A stretch of 31,451 bases of DNA from Syntrophaceae bacterium UBA1411. Its GTDB lineage: Bacteria; Desulfobacterota; Syntrophia; Syntrophales; Smithellaceae. Positions 24,050 through 31,451 of the stretch are shown here, in pieces. Numbering within the stretch: position 1 is the first letter of the stretch; every line of letters begins with the position of its first letter. The notes beneath the pieces are model-generated. The model was not told the DNA's origin and did not search any database. It saw only the letters and a program-made list of their open reading frames with translations. The position numbers were made by a program, and so were the translations under genes. The stretch is taken from positions 1-31,451 of the forward strand of contig DBPV01000007.1 of assembly GCA_002304995.1 (NCBI GenBank), read 5' to 3'.

Positions 24050-25405
24050 TCAGTTGATTGACGACAGGCCGGCGCTCCAGCCCGTCTGCGGCATCATCCG
24101 GCAAACATCCCGGACGTCTCTGTGCGCGACGGGCAGGTAAACGGTGAAGGTCGTCCCGGAGCCGACTTTGCCGGTCACGTCGATAAATCCGTTGTGGTCC
24201 CGGATCACCTCGCGGGCGACGGTCAGCTCGAGGCCGCTGAAACCCTTTTGCATTGTCTTTACGGAATAAAAAGGATCGAAGATGCGGCGCATGTCTTCTT
24301 CGTCAATGCCCCGGCCGTTGTCGGTCAGAGAAACCGCCACATACTCCCCTTCCCACAGGCGGTCATCGTCGCCGGCCGGAACGCCGAAATACACCGTCCG
24401 TGTGGAGGCGCACACGGTTCCTCCCGGACCGGCGTTTTCACAGGCGAGCGCCAGCAGATTCAGCAGGGATCTTTCCAGCTGCGGCAGACCTCCTTCGACC
24501 GCCCGGAGGGACGGTTCCAGGTCCAGAGTGACCCTCACCCCCGGACACCGCTGATCCAGGGCCGAAAAGACGTCTTTTTCCAGGCAGCCGCGGATCAGCC
24601 CGTTGACATCGACAGGTTTGCGCGGCTCGCCCTCTTTGCGGGCCACCAAGAGGAGGTCGCAGATGATGGCTTCGGCCCGTTTCCCCGCGGCGAGAATGCT
24701 TTCGATATGCGCCTTCCCCGCGCCGGCTTCTGCGTCATGCTCCGCGAGCAGGCGCTGTGCCTGTCCGATCATGCCCGCCAGAACTTCTTGCAGTTCCCCG
24801 GCGATTCCGCCGGCCAGTTTGCCGACCGCCGCCAGTTTTTGCTCTTTTTGCAGAAGGCCTTCCAGCCGCAGGCGTTCCGCCTCCTGCCGCTTATAGGCGC
24901 TGATGTCCCGCATACTGCCCGAATAGCCGACGACGTCTCCCTGCGCATCGCGCAGGGGCCGGGAACGGATCCCCGCCCAGAAATACGTTCCGTCCCGGCG
25001 CATCATCTGCAGCTCGTATTCAATGACATCCGTCCGAAGCCCCCGGCCTTCATTCCGGATGCGGGAGGCGTTGATCCGCCACAGGTGGTCGATGCCTTCC
25101 GGCGTCAGAAACTCCAGGAGCGACCTGCCGATGAATTCCTCCGTTTTGAAGCCGCCGGACAATTTTTCACAGGCGGCGTCGGTGAAGGTGAAACAAAGGT
25201 TTTTGTCCATTCTCCAGCGGCCTTCCGCCGGATCGTCGGCCGTCGATTTGAGCTCGTCATCGTTGTCGCTCCGGCTCTTCCCGGACACATTCCCCGTTCC
25301 TTGCCGCTCCGGGAGACAACCGGTTAATCCACCGCCGGCCTTCCTGTCGCCGGAAAACAATGCCATCTCCGGCCCGCCTGTCTGCTCGCCATTGTTCTCA
25401 ATCAT
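24050..25405 (-). CDS. PAS domain pseudo-histidine kinase
   Basis: From ATG 25405 the product has 451 residues. A low-complexity N-terminus precedes a PAS domain (about 65-185) that ends SGSMRDISAYKRQEAE. It is followed by a helical region with the transmitter look, LAAVGKLAGGIAGELQE, where active kinases have GGIAH-E/D-x-N: the phospho-accepting His is Gly203 here. The N-box is ALACENAGPGG, without the usual Asn at the magnesium-binding position, and G2 is GFSGLEL rather than GTGLGL. G1 (LTDNGRGID) and the F-box-like FDPFY remain. It should therefore be unable to autophosphorylate and probably acts as a sensor or scaffold modulating other kinases. GGAGAGGGGGG lies before ATG 25405; in-frame ATGs at 25480 and 25453 are weaker starts. 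No regulator gene is adjacent. Confidence 0.88.
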   Translation of the reverse strand: MIENNGEQTGGPEMALFSGDRKAGGGLTGCLPERQGTGNVSGKSRSDNDDELKSTADDPAEGRWRMDKNLCFTFTDAACEKLSGGFKTEEFIGRSLLEFLTPEGIDHLWRINASRIRNEGRGLRTDVIEYELQMMRRDGTYFWAGIRSRPLRDAQGDVVGYSGSMRDISAYKRQEAERLRLEGLLQKEQKLAAVGKLAGGIAGELQEVLAGMIGQAQRLLAEHDAEAGAGKAHIESILAAGKRAEAIICDLLLVARKEGEPRKPVDVNGLIRGCLEKDVFSALDQRCPGVRVTLDLEPSLRAVEGGLPQLERSLLNLLALACENAGPGGTVCASTRTVYFGVPAGDDDRLWEGEYVAVSLTDNGRGIDEEDMRRIFDPFYSVKTMQKGFSGLELTVAREVIRDHNGFIDVTGKVGSGTTFTVYLPVAHRDVRDVCRMMPQTGWSAGLSSIN

Positions 25406-25662
25406 ACGGGTTCCCCCCTCTCCAAAAGAATCGTTAGGCACCTGGCTGTTCATCCGGGACCGCCCCGCAGGCCTGTGCACAACCGGCGGAGCAGGCCGCC
25501 GGCATCATTCCGAACAATCCTGTACAACCTCCGGGGTCCTTTTTTAATTGATTCTTCGGCTGAAATGCATTATTTTAATGCCGCGATTCTGAACATCGCG
25601 CAGTCAAAGGCGGTCCCCGACCATGAACCCGATAAACGGCACACGCATCCTGGCTTGTCCGG

Positions 25663-25690
25663 TTGACCCATCTTTAAACCATCTTAAAAG
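25663..25690 (+). promoter_or_regulatory. Candidate promoter for the unknown-protein/DUF748 operon
   Basis: TTGACC (25663-25668), 16 bases, TAAAAG (25685-25690). The -35 matches 5/6 and the -10 4/6. The leader to ATG 25926 would be about 230 bases and would contain all the GTTTCA palindromes. Confidence 0.35.
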
Positions 25691-25699
25691 TATTTGCGT

Positions 25700-25728
25700 C
25701 TTTTATGCGACAAACCAGGCCCTGTCAA
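25700..25728 (-). promoter_or_regulatory. Candidate promoter for the pseudo-histidine kinase gene
   Basis: On the minus strand a perfect TTGACA (25728-25723) is followed after 17 bases by TAAAAG (25705-25700, 4/6). The start would be near 25693, leaving a leader of about 290 bases before ATG 25405. Confidence 0.4.
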
Positions 25729-25757
25729 TATTCGGAGTCCGCATGAAATAAAATAGC

Positions 25758-25772
25758 GTTTCACAGTGAAAC
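25758..25772. promoter_or_regulatory. Palindromic operator candidate GTTTCAC-A-GTGAAAC
   Basis: A perfect inverted repeat with 7-bp arms around a single central base. The half-site GTTTCA recurs at 25782-25787 and in the near-palindrome at 25888-25907. Symmetry and repetition suggest a dimeric DNA-binding protein. Confidence 0.45.
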
Positions 25773-25887
25773 AGATGTCCTGTTTCATTCCGGATTTTTT
25801 CTGCGAAACGGACCGGTCATCGGTAAACCGCGTAAAAGGATTTTTTTTCATTCAGCAGCCCGGACAAGAGCGCACCCTTCATACGGA

Positions 25888-25907
25888 AATGAAGCGATCG
25901 TTTCATT
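25888..25907. promoter_or_regulatory. 20-bp near-palindrome just upstream of the unknown-protein gene
   Basis: Nine of ten base pairs are symmetric around CGATCG, with AATGAA/TTCATT ends. It ends 18 bases before ATG 25926, so a bound protein, or a hairpin in the mRNA, would sit next to the ribosome binding site (GGAG). Confidence 0.4.
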
Positions 25908-25925
25908 AAAACGGAGAAGCGGCAA

Positions 25926-28178
25926 ATGGCAGACAGCAATGCGGTCATTGTGGCGGGGCCGACCGGCGACGCGGCCCAAGGGGCTCTGCGCAGCATGTTC
26001 CCGACGGCGGCCAGTTTCCTGACGTTCAGGGACCATGACCGGGAAATTGCCCAGAAGGCCATCCCGGCCATCCTCCGCTTCGCGTTTCAGGAATCCGTCA
26101 TCACGGCGGAAAACGAAAAGGCTTTTCTGGATTTCCTCAAAAAAACCCGCGGTCCGGCCGGCGACCGCCGTCTGCCTCCGAATGTGACGTTTGGCGACCT
26201 CATCGAAACCCTCTCGGAACACCTGTCCGTCAACGCGCTTGTCGCCCAGTTGGACCATCTGGCCCGGACGCTGGGCATGCCTGCCGTCCGGGCGCCCATG
26301 ATCACCCGCTTGAAAAAAAATTTCCTTGCAAACACGCCCAAGAAGAGAGCGCTGCTGCGGCTCCTGGCCTTTCGCCTGGCCGCGAAGCATCCGGATATTC
26401 CCTGGGACTACGAGCTCCTCCTGCAGTTTCCGTCCAACGCTTCCGGCGCGGAGGATGTTTTTCCGGAAAAAGCCGGCGCCGCCCTCAGCGTCCACTTGCA
26501 GGGACGCGGAGACATCATCACGCCGGCCGACGTCGCCTGGGTGAAAAACGAGCTGGCCGAATGCGTGAATTATATAAGGATGGCGGGGCACCCTCATAAA
26601 ATCTCGCCTGAAATTATCGGCGCCTCATCCTTTGCGCTCCGGTGCAGCAAAGATCCCGGACCGCCCGACGAGCCCAGGCTCTATGCCCGGGCCGTCCGGA
26701 TCCTGCTGGCTGTCGCCCACCAGATGTCCGTCCGCTGGCTTGTTTTTCCCCAGATGAGCCCGGGGAAACGGCTCTCGATGATGATCGACGCGGGGCCGAA
26801 GCCGGAAGCGCGTCCCCTCGACATCCCCCCTGGAGAAAACGCGCTTTGGGATGATTCTGGCATCCTGCTTACGGAATTCGCCCGCCTGTGCGCGGGACTG
26901 GCCAACCTTAAAGGATTCAAGCCCTGCCGCCCGGCGGGCCCTGCTCCGAAGGGCCCCCTCTGGTCCGTCGTCAATTTCTGGCCCAACCATTTTTACGATT
27001 ATATTCCCCGTCTGCTCGGGGAAGACATGCTGCCCGCTCACGCAACCGGCGAAGAATACGACCGTTTCCGGCAGGCCCTGCTCTTTCCTGAACTGAGCCG
27101 CACAGGTTCGTCCGGCGCTCTCGCGGTCATGCACCGCTGTCCGCAAAACTCCCTGCTTCTTCTCGAAATCGCCAAGGTGCTGCGCGCCCGCCGGATGCCC
27201 CATGAAGCGGACGCCGTGCTCACGCAGGTGCTCATGTCCCACCCGGATCACCCCACTGCCCGGTTCATGCGCTTTCTGACCTATTTTTACATGGCCGCGG
27301 ACAAACGGGATTTTGCCTCCTCCAGTCTGGCCTTCGAGCGGGCGCTGGCCGAAAGCAGCCGGATCACCGGGCAGTCGGACACGGACAGCGAAGTCTGGGC
27401 CGCCGTCGGCCTTTTGCATTTCAGCAGAGCGGTCCGCCTGATTCGCCTCATCCGCGACGGCAACGCGCCGGAAACCGGCTCCATCCGGCCGCAGGATATC
27501 CTGGATCAGCTGGACGAGGCAAAGCAGTGCTTTTACCGGGGGCTGGCGGCCTCGCCGACCGGCCAGGACATGAATTGTCTTTTCTGGCTTTTGTATGCGT
27601 TGAGTTTCCGCGAATTCTTTATGGCCGATCCGGCCCTGCTCCGAAGGCGGTCGCGCGTCGCCTGGACGGACCGCCGCGACATTTTCCGGCGGGTTGCGGG
27701 GCGCGTTTTGGAAAATATCGGCTGGCTTAGACCGCAGAAAGCCGCGTCCGGCGGCGACGACGATGCCGATAAAGTCCTGGAGGCCGTGCTGCTGCTTTTT
27801 ACCCGGTATGAAAACGCCATGTACGGCCGGAGCTACATGCCTGCCGCCCAGTATCTCTTCGGCATGCTGCTGTGGGATTTTTGCCCGCGCCTGACTCCGG
27901 CGGTCTGCCGGGCGGTGCTGGATCTGCTTGCAAAAGCGCGGGCAACCGCGCAAAAACTGGTGGCGGACCGCCTTTGCGTTTACACCGTCATGGCCGGCTA
28001 CATTCCCGCCGACGTCTTTATGACGCGAATCGATAAAATCACGAACCTTATCCGGAAACTGGCGCCGGAAAACAGCCGGGCAACGGGAAGCGAAAGCCTG
28101 ATTTCCGCCGCGCAAGAGCGGAAACTGTCCCGTATCAAGCTTATGCTGTTGGAGGCGGACCGCCGCGATTCAATTTAA
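25926..28178 (+). CDS. Large protein of unknown function with a helical, TPR-like middle
   Basis: The product has 750 residues, no signal peptide and no clear membrane segment, so it is probably cytoplasmic. I do not recognise a family. The N-terminal about 120 residues start with VIVAGPTGDAAQGALRSMFPTA, which is receiver-like in flavour but has no clear phosphorylation site; FLTFRDHDREIAQKAIPAIL is helical. Residues about 400-560 look like degenerate tetratricopeptide helices (LLLEIAKVLRARRMPHEADAVLTQVLMSHPDHPTARF). The region around 560-680 is rich in aromatic and arginine residues. GGAG precedes ATG 25926. The DUF748 gene follows 14 bases later, so they are co-transcribed. Codon choice matches its neighbours, with no sign of recent import. 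A scaffold or adaptor role is conceivable but is only inferred from the helical repeats. Confidence 0.85.
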   Translation: MADSNAVIVAGPTGDAAQGALRSMFPTAASFLTFRDHDREIAQKAIPAILRFAFQESVITAENEKAFLDFLKKTRGPAGDRRLPPNVTFGDLIETLSEHLSVNALVAQLDHLARTLGMPAVRAPMITRLKKNFLANTPKKRALLRLLAFRLAAKHPDIPWDYELLLQFPSNASGAEDVFPEKAGAALSVHLQGRGDIITPADVAWVKNELAECVNYIRMAGHPHKISPEIIGASSFALRCSKDPGPPDEPRLYARAVRILLAVAHQMSVRWLVFPQMSPGKRLSMMIDAGPKPEARPLDIPPGENALWDDSGILLTEFARLCAGLANLKGFKPCRPAGPAPKGPLWSVVNFWPNHFYDYIPRLLGEDMLPAHATGEEYDRFRQALLFPELSRTGSSGALAVMHRCPQNSLLLLEIAKVLRARRMPHEADAVLTQVLMSHPDHPTARFMRFLTYFYMAADKRDFASSSLAFERALAESSRITGQSDTDSEVWAAVGLLHFSRAVRLIRLIRDGNAPETGSIRPQDILDQLDEAKQCFYRGLAASPTGQDMNCLFWLLYALSFREFFMADPALLRRRSRVAWTDRRDIFRRVAGRVLENIGWLRPQKAASGGDDDADKVLEAVLLLFTRYENAMYGRSYMPAAQYLFGMLLWDFCPRLTPAVCRAVLDLLAKARATAQKLVADRLCVYTVMAGYIPADVFMTRIDKITNLIRKLAPENSRATGSESLISAAQERKLSRIKLMLLEADRRDSI

Positions 28179-28192
28179 AAGGAGTTCATTTT

Positions 28193-31129
28193 ATGAAAAT
28201 ACTGAAAATAATACTGGTCACCCTCGTGGCGCTGGCAGCGCTGATCGCGGTTGCGGGATTTCTGATCCTGCCTGCCGTCCTCAAATCCGTGCTTCCCGAC
28301 AAAATATCCGCAGCCCTGCACCGGCAGGCGACCGTCGAGCAAATTCAAATCAATCCGTTTGCGCTTTCCGCCACCCTCCGGGGGTTTAAGCTGGCCGACA
28401 CGGACGGGAAAACGCCGTTTGTCTCACTGGGCGAACTTACCGTCAACGTGGACGTTCTGACATCCATCGCCCGGCGCGCCCTGATTCTGGAGGAAGTGCG
28501 GCTGGATTCTCCCTACGTCGGCCTTACCCGCAACGCCGACGGATCGTACAATTTCTCCGATCTGATTCCCGCCAAAAAGGAACAGCCCGAAGAGCCGTCC
28601 GAACCGTTTCTTTTTTCCGTCAACAATATTCAAATCGCGAAAGGGGCGATTGATTTTCGCGACCGGCCGAACCGGACCGATCACACGGTACGCGACCTCA
28701 CCCTCTCGGTGCCCTTCGTTTCGAACATCGATTATTACATGAAGCACTACGTCGAACCGAAATTTTCGGCCGTCGTCAACGGCCATGCCGTGGCCGTCTC
28801 CGGAAAAACACAGCCCTTCCTGACGTCGCGGGAATCCCTGCTGGAGATCGACATCCGGGACATCGACGTCCCCTTCTACCTGCAGTACGTGCCGGTCCGG
28901 ATGAACTTCACGATTCGCGAAGCGCGCCTGGACGCAATGCTGCAGCTGCATTTTCTCATGCCCGAAGGCAAATCGCCCCAGTTGAAGCTGACCGGCCGGA
29001 CGGTTTTGAAAAATCTGGCCTTGGATGACCTGCAGAAAAACAAGCTGCTGCGTCTGCCCAGCCTCAGCGTCGAACTGGCCTCGGTCGAGCCGTTTGCACC
29101 CGCCGTTCATCTTCAGCAAATCACGCTTTCCACCCCCCAGCTGGTGGTCCGCCGGGACAAGCAGGGAAAAATCAACCTGCTCAATCTGGTGCAAACGGAC
29201 AAAAAATCCGCCCGGGCGGCGGCCGAGGACAAACCGGCCGGCGGCGCGGAAAAGAAAAAACCCCTGGTCTTTTCAATCGATCGCCTGCTCGTCGACAAGG
29301 CGGACATCACCTTCATCGACGAACAGCCGGCGCAGCCGGTCAGGCTTTCCCTCTCGCCGCTGACGCTCGGCGTCTCGGGCTTTTCGCTGCAGAAGGGCGA
29401 TTCGGCCGACCTGGATCTGGCGCTGGTTCTGGACAAAAAGACGAACCTCTCCGCAAAGGGCCCGTTCGGCATCGATCCGCTTGCGGCCGATCTCGCCCTC
29501 GACGTGAAAAATCTGACCATCCGTTCCTTCCAGTCTTATTTTCCCGAAACTCTCCAGATGGACGTCACGCGCGGCGCGATCTTCACGGCGGGCAGGTGCT
29601 CCCTCGCGATGGACGAGCAGAACAAGCCCCGCGTCAAATATACCGGAAATCTGTCCATCCGCGATCTGGCCACGCTCGACAAAGCCCAGGCCCATGATTT
29701 TCTGAAATGGAAACAGCTCAACTTCCAGTCGCTTGCGGCCGGTTACAATCCGCTGTTCGTGACGATCCGGGAAATTTCGCTGGTCGATTTTTTTGCAAAA
29801 ATCGTCATCAATCCCGGCGGCGGCACCAACCTCCAGGACATTTTCGGCGCGTCAAAAAAGGAGGCGGCCCCGGCCGATAAAAGCGAACCGGCGCCGCCTC
29901 CCGCAGCCGAAACCGCCAAACCACAGCAGGCCCCACCCGACATCAAAATCGGCCAGGTGCGCTTCGCAGGCGGCACGGTGGATTTCGCCGACCGCAATAT
30001 CAAACCCAACTACGCGGTCACCATGCTCAATCTCACCGGCAGCGTCACGGGATTATCGTCGCAGGAAATCTCCCGCGCGAAAGTCGCGCTCAAGGGAAAT
30101 CTCGGCTACGGATCTCCCATCGACATTTCCGGTACGGTCAATCCGCTCAAAAAAGATCTGTTCGCGGACATCAAAATCAGTTTCAAGGACATTGAAATGA
30201 GCCCGGTCACGCCTTACACCAACCGGTATCTGGGCTATCCCATCACGAAGGGGAAACTCAACTTCGACGTCGCGTATCTGATCGACCAAAGGAAACTCCG
30301 CGCCGAAAATAAAATCTTCTTCGATCAGCTGACCTTCGGCGACAGGGTCGAAAGCCCCGAGGCCATCAAGGCGCCCGTGCCGCTGGCCGTCTCGCTGCTC
30401 ACCGACCGCAACGGACAGATCAACCTCGACGTTCCGCTTTCCGGCAGCCTCGATGATCCGAAGTTCAGAATCTGGCCTCTGGTCTGGCAGGTGCTGGTCA
30501 ACCTGATCACCAAGGCGGTGACGTCTCCCTTTTCGCTTCTGTCCTCCCTCACCGGCGGCGGAGAGGAAATGAGCTTCGTCGAATTCGATTACGGAAGCGC
30601 CGTTTTGCCGGAGGCGGACGGGAAAAAAATAACCGCGCTCGCCAAGGCGCTTTACGACCGGCCCCAGCTGAAGCTGGAAATTTCCGGCTTTGCGGATACA
30701 GACCGGGACAAGGAAGCGCTCGCCAAAGCGGAGTTCGACCGCCGGTTGAAAGCCCAGAAGCTCAAGGAACTTCTCGCCGCGGGCGCCAGCGCCGTGCCGC
30801 TGGCGGAGATCACCATCGCTCCGGCCGAATATGAAAAATACCTGACGCTGGCCTACAAGGCGGGCGATTTTCCCAAACCGCGCACGGCGCTGGGCGTCTT
30901 GAAAACCCTGCCGCCGCCGGAAATGGAAAAACGGCTTCGCGACGCCATCGCGATCACGGATGGCGATCTGGGCCAGCTGGCCGCAAACCGCGCCCAGGCC
31001 GTCCGCGAGCTGCTGCTCAAAGACGGCAAGATCGAACCGGCGCGCCTGTTTTTGGTCAAGGCGCCCTCTCTGGCGCCGGAAAAGAAGGATAAAGTCCGCA
31101 ACAGCCGGGTCGACTTTAAGATCAAATAA
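28193..31129 (+). CDS. DUF748 / AsmA-like envelope protein
   Basis: The product has 978 residues. One N-terminal hydrophobic helix (residues about 4-28) anchors it in the inner membrane; the rest should lie in the periplasm. Repeated beta-rich blocks of the DUF748/AsmA type are visible: ATVEQIQINPFALSATLRGF near the start, KKPLVFSIDRLLVDKADITF at about 360, and PDIKIGQVRFAGGTVDFADR at about 585 after a proline/alanine-rich linker (about 560-583). A C-terminal part (about 795-978) with FVEFDYGSAVLPEADGKKI and LEISGFADTDRDKEAL resembles the OmpA-like helices seen at the end of many DUF748 proteins. AsmA-like proteins are linked to lipid transport and outer membrane homeostasis; that role is inference here. 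AAAAGGAG precedes ATG 28193. Confidence 0.93.
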   Translation: MKILKIILVTLVALAALIAVAGFLILPAVLKSVLPDKISAALHRQATVEQIQINPFALSATLRGFKLADTDGKTPFVSLGELTVNVDVLTSIARRALILEEVRLDSPYVGLTRNADGSYNFSDLIPAKKEQPEEPSEPFLFSVNNIQIAKGAIDFRDRPNRTDHTVRDLTLSVPFVSNIDYYMKHYVEPKFSAVVNGHAVAVSGKTQPFLTSRESLLEIDIRDIDVPFYLQYVPVRMNFTIREARLDAMLQLHFLMPEGKSPQLKLTGRTVLKNLALDDLQKNKLLRLPSLSVELASVEPFAPAVHLQQITLSTPQLVVRRDKQGKINLLNLVQTDKKSARAAAEDKPAGGAEKKKPLVFSIDRLLVDKADITFIDEQPAQPVRLSLSPLTLGVSGFSLQKGDSADLDLALVLDKKTNLSAKGPFGIDPLAADLALDVKNLTIRSFQSYFPETLQMDVTRGAIFTAGRCSLAMDEQNKPRVKYTGNLSIRDLATLDKAQAHDFLKWKQLNFQSLAAGYNPLFVTIREISLVDFFAKIVINPGGGTNLQDIFGASKKEAAPADKSEPAPPPAAETAKPQQAPPDIKIGQVRFAGGTVDFADRNIKPNYAVTMLNLTGSVTGLSSQEISRAKVALKGNLGYGSPIDISGTVNPLKKDLFADIKISFKDIEMSPVTPYTNRYLGYPITKGKLNFDVAYLIDQRKLRAENKIFFDQLTFGDRVESPEAIKAPVPLAVSLLTDRNGQINLDVPLSGSLDDPKFRIWPLVWQVLVNLITKAVTSPFSLLSSLTGGGEEMSFVEFDYGSAVLPEADGKKITALAKALYDRPQLKLEISGFADTDRDKEALAKAEFDRRLKAQKLKELLAAGASAVPLAEITIAPAEYEKYLTLAYKAGDFPKPRTALGVLKTLPPPEMEKRLRDAIAITDGDLGQLAANRAQAVRELLLKDGKIEPARLFLVKAPSLAPEKKDKVRNSRVDFKIK

Positions 31130-31146
31130 CTTTCGGAAGGCAAAAG

Positions 31147-31451
31147 ATGCCGAAAATCAAAAACGGGGTGATCTGGCTTGCGCTTTGGCTTTTGCTGTCA
31201 TCCTGTTCGTTTTTGCCGCCGGTCAGGCCTCAGGGCGAGGTCGGGCCGGCGCTCTGCCTGCCGCAGTTTCCGGACCGAAACGGCTGGTACGGCGGAGACG
31301 GCGCGTATTCCATCGCGCTGGACGAGCGGCGCACCCTCTGGCTGTTCGGCGACACCTTCGTCTCCTCCGATGCCGGGCGCAAAGACCGGAGCGGAATGGA
31401 CCTGGTGTGGGGCACCACGCTGGCCGTCTCCACCTGCTCCGAAAACGCCGC
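31147..31451 (+). CDS. Lipoprotein, DUF4185/DUF5005-like propeller (partial, runs off the right edge)
   Basis: ATG 31147 follows the DUF748 stop by 17 bases, with GGAAGG upstream, so it belongs to the same operon. The frame is open to the edge (about 101 residues). A type II signal peptide ends in LLSSC (Cys20), which predicts a lipid-anchored envelope protein. The mature start reads NGWYGGDGAYSIALDERRTLWLFGDTFV, which resembles the first blade of DUF4185/DUF5005-type glycosidase-like propellers, where the aspartates bind a metal. The ending is not visible, so the family call is tentative. Confidence 0.75.
   Translation, partial: MPKIKNGVIWLALWLLLSSCSFLPPVRPQGEVGPALCLPQFPDRNGWYGGDGAYSIALDERRTLWLFGDTFVSSDAGRKDRSGMDLVWGTTLAVSTCSENA

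Larger units (their letters stand above)
25406..25925. other. 520-base regulatory region between divergent genes
   Basis: No supported gene lies here; the only plus-strand frame (25475-25666) lacks a ribosome site and recognisable features. The stretch is clearly more AT-rich than the coding sequence. It contains candidate promoters in both directions (25663-25690 plus, 25700-25728 minus), a GCATTA-TTT-TAATGC hairpin (25567-25581), and a set of GTTTCA-based palindromes (25758-25907). Confidence 0.6.

Noticed and set aside
25641..25680. A TGGC...TTGA stretch considered as a sigma-54 promoter for the NtrC-type regulator
   Set aside because: The distance between the GG and GC elements is wrong. 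The same check failed for the TGGC within the 21621-21648 repeat.
26625..28115. A 496-codon frame antisense to the 750-residue unknown gene
   Set aside because: The plus-strand frame has a ribosome site, reads into a tightly spaced operon and has balanced composition. The antisense frame starts without a ribosome site and looks like a codon-bias shadow.
1..31451. CRISPR arrays, tRNA/rRNA genes, insertion sequences, prophage or integrase genes
   Set aside because: None seen on either strand. The repeats found are short and regulatory-looking, and gene content and base composition are even across the window.

Overview
The window is GC-rich, densely coded bacterial chromosome. It has no phage, IS, tRNA, rRNA or CRISPR signal. 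The gene families fit an anaerobic Desulfobacterota-type bacterium, perhaps of the Syntrophia/Syntrophales kind. They include an ADP-forming acyl-CoA synthetase, a CoA-disulfide reductase-rhodanese fusion, a rubredoxin-like zinc-ribbon protein, DUF748, NtrC-type regulation, and PAS proteins ending in a CxxC...CxxC module. This lineage call is inferred from family content, not from a marker gene.

Left part (1-11136). A secreted Cache-domain sensor runs off the left edge. It diverges from a tRNA-dihydrouridine synthase, which is followed by a short zinc-dependent alcohol dehydrogenase. Convergent to these are an exported YtcJ-like amidohydrolase and, upstream of it, an 11-cysteine rubredoxin-like protein. 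The rubredoxin-like gene shares a compact divergent promoter region with the CoA-disulfide reductase-rhodanese gene. Three more minus-strand genes follow: a six-TM GGDEF diguanylate cyclase, a membrane-anchored alpha/beta hydrolase with an unusual eight-helix membrane tail, and a small membrane-anchored unknown.

Middle (11137-16781, plus strand). After a roughly 510-bp gap come a HAD phosphatase and a short catabolic operon with a clear promoter. The first operon gene encodes a LsrK-like FGGY sugar kinase fused to a complete D-2-hydroxyacid dehydrogenase. The second encodes a class II aldolase. Together they look like a phosphorylate-oxidise-cleave route for an unknown polyol, sugar or sugar acid. 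A cysteine-rich lipoprotein with calcium-binding-type repeats follows under its own promoter.

Signalling block (16819-25405). A minus-strand operon encodes a PAS histidine kinase ending in a pseudo-receiver (Glu where Asp is expected), an NtrC-type sigma-54 activator translationally coupled to it, and a kinase-less PAS protein with a four-cysteine tail. Divergent from it is an ADP-forming acyl-CoA synthetase. The synthetase converges on a PAS pseudo-histidine kinase that lacks the phospho-accepting His and has a degenerate ATP site. Between these two lies a bidirectional terminator that can fold as a three-way junction, with a purine loop made of AAGG repeats.

Right end (25406-31451). A roughly 520-bp regulatory region with several GTTTCA-type palindromes precedes a probable plus-strand operon: a 750-residue unknown protein with a helical, TPR-like middle, a DUF748/AsmA-like envelope protein, and a lipoprotein cut by the right edge. 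The most unusual items are the kinase-dehydrogenase fusion operon, the pseudokinase and pseudo-receiver pair, the structured terminator RNA, and the unknown protein coupled to DUF748.
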